In this document: in pieces, positions 17,901-25,714 of the stretch
How the letters are laid out: every line of letters starts with the position of its first letter
Position numbering within the stretch: position 1 is the first letter of the stretch
DNA from: Alphaproteobacteria bacterium
GTDB lineage: Bacteria; Pseudomonadota; Alphaproteobacteria; Bin95
Assembly (NCBI GenBank): GCA_020638555.1
Contig: JACKII010000008.1
Coordinates: forward strand, 1 to 64,000
DNA: 64,000 nt
Direction of reading: 5' to 3'
Translations under genes and position numbers: made by a program
The notes under the pieces: generated by a model
Told to the model about the DNA's origin: nothing
Database searches by the model: none
The model's input: only the letters and a program-made list of their open reading frames with translations

Positions 17901-18424
17901 TGCTGGCCTCCCAGATGGATCGACAGATTGTCGCCGAACAGGAACGTGACCTCGACCCTTTCCGGGTCGATGACATTGATCAACGCGATGCCGCCGCGAA
18001 TGCCCAGGCTGCCGACCGGCGTCTTGACCTCCACATCGCTTTTCTTGCTGATCCGCCCGCCGACGAAGCGCAGCAGGCCGCGCCGCAGGGTCAGGCTCAT
18101 ATCGCCGGATTTTTTCTCCGGGTCATAGACGAACTTGTCGATCCTCAACGAGGAATTGGGACCGATGGTCAACGCGGTTCGGTCGACCATCAGCACCTGG
18201 GTCTGTCCCCGGGAATCCGTTTCGATCAGTTCGTCATAAACGATATCCTGACCCATCACGATTTCCCGTGTGGAGATACCCGGTGGGGTGCCGGTCGCGA
18301 TCAGGGTGACCGCTGCCGAAACGCCCACTCGCTCAGCCAAAGCGGACGATGCAGTGACACCGGCCAGCGAGATGACGGACGAAAGAACGACGAGAGAGGT
18401 CGTGAATGAGAACCTTTGCACCAT
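14981..18424 (-). CDS. Large secreted FecR-domain protein
   Basis: 1147 residues. A signal peptide (MVQRFSFTTSLVVLSSVISL, cleavage near SSALAE) leads into a FecR-like domain at about 45-150 (TREIVMGQDIVYDELIETD, ALTIGPNSSLRIDKFVYDP, VEVKTPVGSLGIRGG). A linker with eleven consecutive prolines follows near residue 290, then about 850 residues of glycine- and serine-rich beta-like sequence without a recognised family. There is no transmembrane anchor or barrel at the C-terminus. The ATG at 18424 has GAAGG nine bases upstream; the longer frame to 18634 lacks a signal peptide. Here the FecR domain is fused to a secreted body, as in some surface proteins, rather than acting as an anti-sigma factor. 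Confidence 0.75.
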   Translation of the reverse strand: MVQRFSFTTSLVVLSSVISLAGVTASSALAERVGVSAAVTLIATGTPPGISTREIVMGQDIVYDELIETDSRGQTQVLMVDRTALTIGPNSSLRIDKFVYDPEKKSGDMSLTLRRGLLRFVGGRISKKSDVEVKTPVGSLGIRGGIALINVIDPERVEVTFLFGDNLSIHLGGQQVQRMVRPGFKTRITRNGAETPRQVSSEAIQENMRKLEGKAGHKGDGGGPRGISDGNLGRLRTEGSLPYRDRSGPTNGINGIPGRRPGGPGSRNWRQVASDIEQQVIIRDQPPPPPPPPPPPLPTLSVLGLARQTTFFGNQLSVSEFTDLNGVGETIQLSTANAQVSPITTNATSVGYDPTQGLYYASQAGSTGYTAAVWSNNGTLVQGLRPLSIDARAWNYNANTGDIEVVTFSANSGSSSQYGLFSADRDGNGQLLGSYSELLPSLPGLPSDQSMPSYNAATNQFYALGIGSNPTVSVINGGTGALESTITLDYTAADISGLASYFIGFDPRQNVLVGVKGSTAYLFDLAGNFIRSAPLTLAAQDSFNAGYANGQLFVFSNSINGYQGFDLFGSYTDGAGFYHLTDGTGFLEGDASALVTDAGDGPEAIYNPFNPQDEALYDNATAFKAKLENLGVSPAIATRLAGPQIATNGFLSQTYFSLINETDPELIDLASQFTVLAGQPYFLSSGTASPNLLAYDLYTDPHHFSRHAFSQVGRFDVAGTLVTDIDFGLDASAFQTPLLIDRTRGKLFLASKVSQGDFANYSNYVFQAGVIVGDVSLEALDQISAGGGEVVLGKVRDEDFGTTQFFQPTNFGLFDEGQYAVIRGDAFEIGVDVDPQPVDYVHVGASTVSGVTLDDGSGSATMETNQLLAAAYVEPGSGSMYGNFLPEDFAMSATDDIELGLVATPGTLTINRTTGDVAATIELHQGAASALIDFDGPNFRSAYLNDRLFGIGSTGFTDPSNAGFLVSGKATAPDDPCTCAYLHWGYWASAEDAAMANGKASGVFVAGIPTPNVDMPLSGTATYTGVAEAAWRGPTVTQGFVNPTTYASGAFSHTVDFASGNGNGTMDLNGSVFTSNSVHSPGDPGLAFTFNQGQTAGGTGVGSFTGPHAENMGVVFQIYGLNGMAAAGAIRAERGAIAPPASSITSP
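17536..17575 (-). repeat. Proline-codon run in the FecR-domain gene
   Basis: A tract rich in GGN triplets on the plus strand encodes eleven prolines in a row on the minus strand, separating the FecR domain from the long C-terminal region. Such tracts are prone to slippage and stall ribosomes unless EF-P acts. Confidence 0.8.
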
Positions 18425-18952
18425 GGTTCGTGGCCTTCTTGTTGGTCTCACGCGCGCCAAGGCAGGGCAGGCTGCGTTAATCGTCGATGGATAGCCTGCC
18501 CAGGTGCGCCGCAATGGCGGTTTCGGGCATCGTTGTCCCTGCATCGTTGCGGAGATTGCCGGTGCGCGACGGCAGTCGCACGCAACTGTGCGGTTCCCCG
18601 TCAATCTGAAGCCGATCCCGCGAGTCCGGGCCACGCAAAGCCAACGACCGAAACGGCGGATCTGGGTGAATTTCCGCCGTGCGGAGGATTTTGATCATCT
18701 GCTTACCCCCAAAACGTCAATGTCTCATCGCACCAACTGTCGGATTATCAGATCAAGCATCGTCATGGATTACCTCAAACCAAAACTGCCTCGCTATCCG
18801 CTAGTAAACGTAGTTCCTTCAACGAACCACCGCAGATTATTGACCACAATGTACCGGTCAACAGTTATGGGGCATCGGACCCGGTTCAATCGGCCAGCAA
18901 TTGCTATCGGCGCGCTGGAACTCCCGCAAGGATTGACGCAAGTTTTCAATTA
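18425..18952. promoter_or_regulatory. Upstream region of the FecR-domain gene, with a gene remnant inside
   Basis: About 530 bp lacking an intact gene. The part next to 18424 must hold the promoter and ribosome site of the FecR-domain gene. The section 18700-18952 is moderately AT-rich with no recognised structure. An exonuclease-like remnant at 18603-18698 is listed separately. Confidence 0.5.
18603..18698 (-). pseudogene. N-terminal fragment of a metallophosphoesterase DNA exonuclease
   Basis: The minus strand encodes MIKILRTAEIHPDPPFRSLA then LRGPDSRDRL. DNA-repair exonucleases of the SbcD/YhaO type start K-I-L-H-T-A-D-I-H-L-D-S-P-F-R-S-L-A-L-R, so the match is close, but the first metal ligands are changed (D-I-H-L-D to E-I-H-P-D) and the similarity stops after about 32 residues. 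I read it as a decayed fragment left by a rearrangement. Confidence 0.5.
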
Positions 18953-19141
18953 TGAACCGCCCCGGGTTTGCCGGAGGCTGATTTGATTTGGTTACGCAGC
19001 GATGGCTTCAGTTTCCAGATCTGCGTAGAAGTTGGCCTCTGCTTCTGCTGGTGGGATGTTTCCGATCGGTTCGAACAGACGGCGGTTGTTGAACCAGTCC
19101 GCCCATTCGAGGGTCGCGTATTCCACGGCCACGAAGCTGCT
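18953..19141 (-). mobile_element. IS3-family remnant: terminal repeat plus transposase C-terminus
   Basis: The minus strand encodes VEYATLEWADWFNNRRLFEP followed by IGNIPPAEAEANFYADLETE and ends at a stop at 18992-18994. This is the C-terminus of an IS3-type OrfB, including the WVDWFNNRRLHEP-like motif after the catalytic Glu. The sequence TGAACCGCCCCGGGTTTGCC at 18953-18972 is an IS3-type terminal inverted repeat. The rest of the element is gone and no second end was found. Confidence 0.85.
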
Positions 19142-19233
19142 CTAGCAGCCAATAAACGATCAAATAACGCTGAGATAACGGTGGGTATGCTCGGCTATCC
19201 GGGTCTTCGGCAATAGGGGGAAGGAGGCCCAAA

Positions 19234-21294
19234 ATGCGTGCAGCAACCCAACAGATGCCCAGCCAGCCGGCCAAGACCCGACGCGAGCGGCGGAAGCGGC
19301 GGCGGCTCCTACACACAGGCGCGTATTCGGTCTCAGCCTTGGCCATGCTAATCGGCGGTTGCAGCTACACAGGACCAACGCTGACCGCGAACACAACGTA
19401 TGAGCGAGATCTGCGCAACGTCGCGATGGAGTTGGACGCGCTTGCGCAGGACCTGGACGCCTTTGGCACCGTGTCGGTCTCCAGCCCCGGCCTGTTGATC
19501 GACCTTGGCGACCATGCCATTGCACCGCTGACCCTGCCGCCGGAAGAATTCCTGCAGGCTCCGTCTGTGCAAGGCTTCTCGGCGTCAAACCGGCAGCGGG
19601 AGCTGCAGCTACAGGCCTCGGCCCGCCTCAAGGCTGATCCGGCCGCTCTGCCAAACACCGACCAGAAAACCGCCGAACTGACGACGCCGCCCGATCTGCC
19701 GTCGGCCGACGGCAGCCGGGTGCAGGGAGAGTTCTCACCGCGGTTGAACCCGCCGGACCCCGCGGACCTCGCTTTAAGTCGGCGCCAGCGGATCATCCTC
19801 GGCAAGGACGATCAAGCCGCGCTGGCCGTGGCAAATCTGACGGCGGCGCCGCCCGCAGAGTTGTTCGGCGCCGACAAGATTGTCTACGCGGCGATCATGA
19901 GCGTCTCGCTACGACCCGGCCGCGAGACCTACCGCAACCATATCGCCGAGATTGAGGTATCGCCGACATTCGCGTGGAGGGATGAGGCGGACGCCAGGAA
20001 CATCAAGGTGGATTCTGGACATTCGCCTCAAATATTCGGCGTCTTTCCCTCTATTGACTCCCAAGTTCTTGATTTGCGGGGGAGCGAACGGCGCATCGTC
20101 TCCCTGATCGCCCAGCTCGAGGCATCCGCACCGCAGGCCGCCGGACAATTGCACTCCGCACTCCGAAACCTGCAAGAGAATGACCGGGGAACGCTCGAAG
20201 CACGGAACACGGTCATTGGCTACAACTCGACCGGGTTCTCGGTGGGCTGGCGGTTTTCGCCCCGGTTCACGGCACAGGCAGACCCGGCCGCGCGCTCACC
20301 GAGCGCGGGCAACCAGCTGTTCGAACAAAGCTTCCCGGCACTCGTCTACTTTGTGGTCGACAAACAAGATCTCTGTGAAGAGTACGGCGGCCCCAAGCCG
20401 GCAGCAAAAGCGGCCAAGCCCTCGGATTCGAAAGACGAGGCCTATGCGTGCGCGAGCGGCATCCTCATCCGCACGACTACCCGTTGGTTGCGCGCTCCCG
20501 ATCCCGCGGGGGATTCCAGTTGGGTGCCATTTTCCGGCAGTGTCAGTCGCGCCAACCAAAATCGCCTGACGGAGACGCGCGCGGTCGACTGGGCCATTCG
20601 GCTGGATCGCGCGAAGGAGCTTATTTGGGCAGCCTACAAATTCAAAACTCGGGGCGCAGAAATTCCCTACGACGCACAGGGCCATGCCCTTCGAACCCTC
20701 AGAGCCCGCTACAACTCGTTGTTAGACGGCACGATTGGCAGCGATGTCTTTCTGCCCCTTCCGAAGCCGAAGGCAAGGAAGGTGCCGGCCGGGCCGCAAA
20801 TCGCGTCCGTTTCACCGGCCATAGCCTGGGCGGGCGAGGCAACCCGTGTGATCGTCTCCGGGCGGGGCTTCTTGAGAGAAAAGGGGCAGGCAGCGAAGTG
20901 CACCGGCGGCGTCCAGCAGAAGGACGGGTGGTACTGTCCGGCCGACTTCTTCCTGGGCGGGCGCCCTGTAACGGTCAAGTCGGTCTCGGACGATGGCAGG
21001 ACCGCGGAACTGTCCGTTCCGAAAATGGCCAACCCGCCAGTAACCCCGATCACCATCACCATGAACAATGCGGATGTCGGTACCGCCACCCTGGCAAACG
21101 CGATTTCCTTCACGCTCAAGCCGCCCGCACCGAAGCCCGATGGCGTGAAAATTACCCGCGATGGCCTGGGCAATGTGACCTCGGTCACGGTCGAGGGCAA
21201 GCCGCCAAAAGACGTCCTGCGAGCGATCGAGCCGGCGACCCCCAAGCAGGCGAGCGCCGTAACGATCGACGTTCGCGCCGGCGCCGGCCAATAG
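19234..21294 (+). CDS. Large predicted lipoprotein with IPT/TIG-like C-terminal domain
   Basis: 686 residues of unrecognised family. The N-terminus has a long basic region then a hydrophobic helix ending in the lipobox LIGGC, with Cys43 the likely lipidated residue. Residues about 520-640 (IASVSPAIAWAGEATRVIVS, then GRGFL) look like an IPT/TIG immunoglobulin-like domain. A strong AGGAGG site stands six bases before the ATG. The protease gene follows after 36 bp on the same strand, so the two are probably co-transcribed. Role unknown; a cell-envelope location is supported by the lipobox. Confidence 0.7.
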   Translation: MRAATQQMPSQPAKTRRERRKRRRLLHTGAYSVSALAMLIGGCSYTGPTLTANTTYERDLRNVAMELDALAQDLDAFGTVSVSSPGLLIDLGDHAIAPLTLPPEEFLQAPSVQGFSASNRQRELQLQASARLKADPAALPNTDQKTAELTTPPDLPSADGSRVQGEFSPRLNPPDPADLALSRRQRIILGKDDQAALAVANLTAAPPAELFGADKIVYAAIMSVSLRPGRETYRNHIAEIEVSPTFAWRDEADARNIKVDSGHSPQIFGVFPSIDSQVLDLRGSERRIVSLIAQLEASAPQAAGQLHSALRNLQENDRGTLEARNTVIGYNSTGFSVGWRFSPRFTAQADPAARSPSAGNQLFEQSFPALVYFVVDKQDLCEEYGGPKPAAKAAKPSDSKDEAYACASGILIRTTTRWLRAPDPAGDSSWVPFSGSVSRANQNRLTETRAVDWAIRLDRAKELIWAAYKFKTRGAEIPYDAQGHALRTLRARYNSLLDGTIGSDVFLPLPKPKARKVPAGPQIASVSPAIAWAGEATRVIVSGRGFLREKGQAAKCTGGVQQKDGWYCPADFFLGGRPVTVKSVSDDGRTAELSVPKMANPPVTPITITMNNADVGTATLANAISFTLKPPAPKPDGVKITRDGLGNVTSVTVEGKPPKDVLRAIEPATPKQASAVTIDVRAGAGQ

Positions 21295-21330
21295 CTTCAA
21301 CCTTCAACCGGACAATGGAAAGCCAACACC

Positions 21331-23340
21331 ATGACGACATCCAACGAAAGCCCGATGGGCTACAACACCGGCAATTTGGACGAACAGCAGATCGAGCTGC
21401 TGAAGAAGATGGACGCCGCCGCCGCGTTTGCGGCAACCCGAGCGAAGGAGACCGTCGCGACCATTGAGGCCATCAAGCGCGAGCGGAATAGCGACCCGCC
21501 GTCACCCGCCCCCGACCGCCTGAGCCAATGGGGGGCCGGCCGCCTGAGCCAATGGGGGGCTGGCCGCCTGAGCCAAAGGGGGCCCGACCGCCTGAGCCAA
21601 CAGGGGTTCGACCGCCTGAGCCAACGGAGGTCCGGTCGCTTCGGCTTTTTCGGCGACCCCGGCCTGGAGTGGGGCGGCGAGGATGCACCGGCGTTCGCGG
21701 CGGTCGCCGGTGCGCTCGACGACAACGGACTGCTGATGGTCGTAATCGATGCCGATGATGCCGATGCATTGGTTACGGTCGTCAAAGACGTCCGCAAGTT
21801 GACCAAGACCAAGCTGATCGGCCGTGTCGAGATCGACAAGCTGTTCGACCTGGCCGCACGCGAGGATGTCCGTCGGATCGAAGCGAGCGCGATCGCAACG
21901 CCCTCGCTCGACAAGGCTCACCTCGCCACGGGCGTCAGAGTCGCACCCCGCAACAGCCGGAATCCGAGCCTGGAGGCACTGACAGGCAAGGGCGTGCTGG
22001 TCGGCATTGTCGACACCGGCATCGACGGCACGCACGCGGACTTCAAGCGGAATGGCGCATCCCGGATTGTCGAGTTTTGGGACCAGACGGGTTCGCCATC
22101 GCAGGAACCGACCGACGAAGATGGCCACGGCACGCACGTTGCCGGTATCGCGGCCGGAGGCGGGATCGCAGACCCGGCCTATATTGGCGTCGCACCGGAC
22201 GCCGACCTTGCGGTTGTTAAGACCAGCTTCCAGACGGCCGACATCGCCGCCGGCATCGCCCACCTGTTCGAAATTGCCAAGCAGCGCAATCAGCCCTGCG
22301 TGGTCAATCTGAGCCTTGGCGGGCATTGGGGCGCGCACGATGGCTCCTCCATCACGGAGCGCGTCATCGACGAGTTGTGCGACGAGCCAGGCCGTATGGT
22401 GGTCGTCGCCGCCGGCAACGAGGGCGACCGGCGCTTGCACGCCGAAGCCCGCTTTCCGGAATTGCCGGTTGCGGCAGACGGGAGCCGGCGCTGGGTCGCC
22501 GATTTCGAATTGCTGCCGCCGGATTTGCCGGGGCAAAGCCTGTCTGAAGCCTTGCTCCAGATCTACACGCTAAAGGAAGATGAACTGGACATCGTCGTGC
22601 GCACGCCGCTGGGGGAGTACCTCAAGCCGCCACAAAGCAACACGGGGCATTTGCGTGGCGCCTACTACGCGATCGACACCTTCAGGGACATCGATCCGGT
22701 TTCGGGCGACGACCGCACGGCATTCATGATCAAGGCTCTGCCGGCCCGGCGCCTGCGCGACGGATGGAGCGTGATCATGACGGCCACCAACGGTCAAGCC
22801 AAAGTGGGCGTGGCCCATGCTTGGTTTGTGGGCAGTGGCGGCCAGTTCACCGCCGCCGCAACGCGCTCACATGCGGTCGGCATGCCCGGGACGGCCTTCT
22901 CGGCGATCACCGTCGCGTCGTATGCAACCCGCAAGTCGTGGCCGACGGACGCCGGCGAGGTCATGTTCGACAAGGTGAATCCGAAGGACGTTTCATACTT
23001 CAGCAGCCGCGGCCCGACCCGCGACCAGGATAACAAACCGGAGATCGCTGCGCCCGGCCAATGGGTCGTCTCGGCGCTGTCGGCTCAGGCGCACATGCCG
23101 GCGCAATTCGTGCTGCCCGGCGGCAAGTACACTGTGATGCAGGGCACCAGTATGGCCGCGCCACACGTCACCGGGGCGCTCGCATTGCTGTTGGAACGGG
23201 AGCCACAACTGACCTGGGCGGAGGCAAAACGCCGGCTGATCAAGACCGCATCCCAGGACGAATATACCCACGGGTGCTGGAACGCAGCATGGGGCTACGG
23301 CAAGCTAAATGTCGAGGCGCTAGTCAAGCACAACCCGTAG
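21331..23340 (+). CDS. Subtilisin-family (S8) serine protease with an octapeptide-repeat insert
   Basis: 669 residues. The catalytic triad is visible: Asp228 (GIVDTGIDGTH), His266 (DGHGTHVAG) and Ser607 (GTSMAAPHVTG). The oxyanion Asn is in VVAAGNEGD. Residues 63-102 hold five copies of an eight-residue unit starting RLSQ. About 190 residues precede the protease core and may act as a pro-region, though no classical signal peptide is seen. A large insert at about 400-540 separates the oxyanion Asn from the Ser. It follows the lipoprotein gene and precedes the peroxidase. In this neighbourhood it could mature a peptide product, which is inference only. Confidence 0.85.
   Translation: MTTSNESPMGYNTGNLDEQQIELLKKMDAAAAFAATRAKETVATIEAIKRERNSDPPSPAPDRLSQWGAGRLSQWGAGRLSQRGPDRLSQQGFDRLSQRRSGRFGFFGDPGLEWGGEDAPAFAAVAGALDDNGLLMVVIDADDADALVTVVKDVRKLTKTKLIGRVEIDKLFDLAAREDVRRIEASAIATPSLDKAHLATGVRVAPRNSRNPSLEALTGKGVLVGIVDTGIDGTHADFKRNGASRIVEFWDQTGSPSQEPTDEDGHGTHVAGIAAGGGIADPAYIGVAPDADLAVVKTSFQTADIAAGIAHLFEIAKQRNQPCVVNLSLGGHWGAHDGSSITERVIDELCDEPGRMVVVAAGNEGDRRLHAEARFPELPVAADGSRRWVADFELLPPDLPGQSLSEALLQIYTLKEDELDIVVRTPLGEYLKPPQSNTGHLRGAYYAIDTFRDIDPVSGDDRTAFMIKALPARRLRDGWSVIMTATNGQAKVGVAHAWFVGSGGQFTAAATRSHAVGMPGTAFSAITVASYATRKSWPTDAGEVMFDKVNPKDVSYFSSRGPTRDQDNKPEIAAPGQWVVSALSAQAHMPAQFVLPGGKYTVMQGTSMAAPHVTGALALLLEREPQLTWAEAKRRLIKTASQDEYTHGCWNAAWGYGKLNVEALVKHNP
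21517..21636 (+). repeat. Five 24-bp tandem repeats inside the S8 protease gene
   Basis: Units begin CGCCTGAGCCAA at 21517, 21541, 21565, 21589 and 21613. The first two differ at one base; later copies diverge toward the 3' end. Each unit is eight codons (RLSQ plus four variable residues), so copy-number changes keep the frame. Confidence 0.95.
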
Positions 23341-23503
23341 CCAAGTCACTCGAATTTACTTTTGGAGTGGGGTCAATATACCATCTCCCGGTGAAATCGC
23401 TGGAAGATAATCCCCCAATCCACAACCGCGGGCTTGTTTTGATTGAGCGCCACCTCTGGCCGAATGTACTGTAGCGGCGTTGGGATCGAACGGGAGCAAA
23501 GCC

Positions 23504-25270
23504 ATGGATGATAGCAACTCCGGCAACGGCGCGGGCCACGACCAGCCAAATCCCATGGTTGGTTTCACCCACCTGTTCGGCCCCCCCGCTCCAAGCGAGC
23601 GCTATCGGGGCCTGGGCAACGAGCATGCCAATGCAGCGATGCTCAAGAAGCTCGCTAACGTTATCGGCACGAATCAAGTCAGAAGCGATAACGCAGCCGA
23701 TTGGGCAAACAACAGCATACCGGCCGGGTACACCTATCTGGCCCAGCTGGTCGGCCATGACTTGGTAAATACCGCGCTTTCTTCCTATGAACTCACGGGC
23801 GTGGAGCGCCCGATCTGGAACACCCGTCCTGCGAGCCTGGGATTGGAGACCATACTGGCCCACGGCCCGAGTACCGCTCGGGGAGCATTTGGCGCCCATC
23901 CGCGATCCGAAGCGGAAGCGGGCCATGCCGCCGCCTGCTTGCGGCTGGAGCCGGCCCGGGAGGGCGCTGAGTTGACCGGTCCCTTGCGCGATTTGCCCCG
24001 AACCAAACGGCAGTCGGGTGCGAGGGATGCCGTGGCCAGCCTTTGCGTGGACCCCCGCAACGATACGAACGCGGTGCTATCACAGTTAACGGTCGCATTT
24101 TCTTTGTTTTACAATATGATATTGGCAGCGCTGGCCCGAATTGATCGGCAAGGGCAGCTTAAAATCCCGCCAGAATTTGGAACGCAGCCAACAGCAGCGT
24201 TCCAGTTCGATGAAGCGTATCGCCTCACCGTTGTGAGTACGCTCGCTCGCCACGTAGTCGCCCATGTCTATAGGCGGATCATTCGCTGCGATTTAATGAA
24301 TCGGCTCTTAAACCGAAATGTATACAATTTCTATTCTTCTGAATATGATAATTTTATTGACAAATCGGCCCATACCGGGACCGTCACATACGAATTCGCC
24401 CACGCCGCTGGTCGTATTGGCCATGCAATGGTACGGCCAGAGTACAAATTCCGCCACAATCAAAATAGTATTTTTACATTGGAAGAATCATTATCGCGGT
24501 CTCCAATTCGGGGTCACTTTCATCTGCCGCTCACCAAAAATTGGTTAGTGGACTGGGGTTTATTTTTTCCTTTTACGTGCCCACTTTCAAAAGAGATCAA
24601 ACCCGCAGTCAACGCCAGCGCCAAAATTCGGCCGCATGCCACATTGGTTATGTCAACCAAACTCAGTATTGAGACGACGAAAAGTGCCTATCAGCACTAT
24701 TTGAACAGCTTGCTGGGTCTCGACTTCATGCGCGGCAATGTCGCCGAACTGCGATCGGTGGCCTCAATTGCCGATATTATCGTTCAGCGCGGGCCAAGTC
24801 GGATCACCGAAAACTCCAATTTACTGCGATGCGAGGAGCTGCGGAAAAGAAAGATTGGCGACTGGTTGCAGGCCGCACCAGGCGGGTCGTTACTCGACAC
24901 CGACGAAGCAAATTGCATCGCGTCCGACCCGCCCTTGTTATTCTACATCCTTTTAGAGGCCGACATCGAGGCAAAGGGCGAACGCCTGGGTACGCTTGGA
25001 TCGGTGGTCGTCGCCGAAACGATTTTTCGCGCTCTATCTCGCCACGAACGGATTGCAGGCAGAAATGCAGCCGCTCAGGAGCAGGCAGCAGGTGAGCTTG
25101 CAGATCAAATATTTGGCGTTGTTGGGGGCTCGGTCCCGACGACGATGCCCGACATGCTCTGCTATGTGCAGCGGGCCCTTCCTCCGTCCGAGCAGCACAT
25201 TCCGCTAGTGGACATACCATCCCTATGCGGAGATTCCCAAGGGAGCATCGACGATGAACAATCGGATTAG
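23504..25270 (+). CDS. Animal-type haem peroxidase (peroxinectin-like bacterial family)
   Basis: 588 residues. Family hallmarks are the distal His85 in YLAQLVGHDLVNT (compare QFxDHD), the DPRND segment, and EFAHAAGRIGHAMVRPEYKF with His307 as likely proximal haem ligand. No signal peptide is seen. The ATG at 23504 has GGGAGC upstream; an in-frame ATG at 23480 is weaker. Codons in the middle (about 24100-24700) are clearly more AT-rich than neighbouring genes, suggesting acquisition. It overlaps the next gene by 17 bp, so the 126-residue protein is translationally coupled to the peroxidase. Confidence 0.85.
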   Translation: MDDSNSGNGAGHDQPNPMVGFTHLFGPPAPSERYRGLGNEHANAAMLKKLANVIGTNQVRSDNAADWANNSIPAGYTYLAQLVGHDLVNTALSSYELTGVERPIWNTRPASLGLETILAHGPSTARGAFGAHPRSEAEAGHAAACLRLEPAREGAELTGPLRDLPRTKRQSGARDAVASLCVDPRNDTNAVLSQLTVAFSLFYNMILAALARIDRQGQLKIPPEFGTQPTAAFQFDEAYRLTVVSTLARHVVAHVYRRIIRCDLMNRLLNRNVYNFYSSEYDNFIDKSAHTGTVTYEFAHAAGRIGHAMVRPEYKFRHNQNSIFTLEESLSRSPIRGHFHLPLTKNWLVDWGLFFPFTCPLSKEIKPAVNASAKIRPHATLVMSTKLSIETTKSAYQHYLNSLLGLDFMRGNVAELRSVASIADIIVQRGPSRITENSNLLRCEELRKRKIGDWLQAAPGGSLLDTDEANCIASDPPLLFYILLEADIEAKGERLGTLGSVVVAETIFRALSRHERIAGRNAAAQEQAAGELADQIFGVVGGSVPTTMPDMLCYVQRALPPSEQHIPLVDIPSLCGDSQGSIDDEQSD

Positions 25271-25634
25271 GGTTACCGATTATGAAGCTTTCGGCAAACT
25301 CATCAAGAAATGGGTCAAGGGCCAAGAGCCGGTGCCCAAATCGTTGGACGATTTCAAGGCGCAGGCGGCGGCTCACAATGTCGGCCTGGTGGTGCCGAAC
25401 AACTACAAGGGTCTGGTCGTGACCCATCGAACCGCGGACGTGGTGAACCTCGTTCTTCCGGTCGCGTCAATGGTCATCGACACGGAGGTCGAACTGGAGC
25501 AGGGAGGTGCCTACCCGCTGCCTCCGTTCTATGACGACCTCTACCAGTCCGAACCGCCGGCGATGAGCAAGCAAAAGAAGCTGGCATTGCATGCCAAGCG
25601 CATCGCTGACTACACGACCGGCCAATGCGGATAG
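25254..25634 (+). CDS. 126-residue protein resembling a nitrile-hydratase-like leader (NHLP) RiPP precursor
   Basis: No certain family. Residues 30-70 (DDFKAQAAAHNVGLVVPNNY, then VVTHRTADVVNLVLP) follow the NHLP leader pattern in which a helical segment ends with V-x-V-x-x-x-T-x-D-x-x-x-L-V-L-P. Downstream comes ELEQGG, a possible Gly-Gly cleavage site, then a 40-odd residue tail rich in Pro, Tyr and Lys ending TTGQCG with one Cys. NHLP precursors are modified by YcaO-type or other enzymes, and a YcaO gene lies 5 kb away. It could instead be an accessory subunit of the peroxidase, given the 17-bp gene overlap. AAGGG precedes the ATG. Confidence 0.45.
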   Translation: MNNRIRVTDYEAFGKLIKKWVKGQEPVPKSLDDFKAQAAAHNVGLVVPNNYKGLVVTHRTADVVNLVLPVASMVIDTEVELEQGGAYPLPPFYDDLYQSEPPAMSKQKKLALHAKRIADYTTGQCG

Positions 25635-25714
25635 CAAGCGGCGGGTCCCACCTCGCCATGCTATCGCACCTTTAGCGTCCGGATCATTGTACCGGCCACA
25701 TTTGGAGCCGGCGC

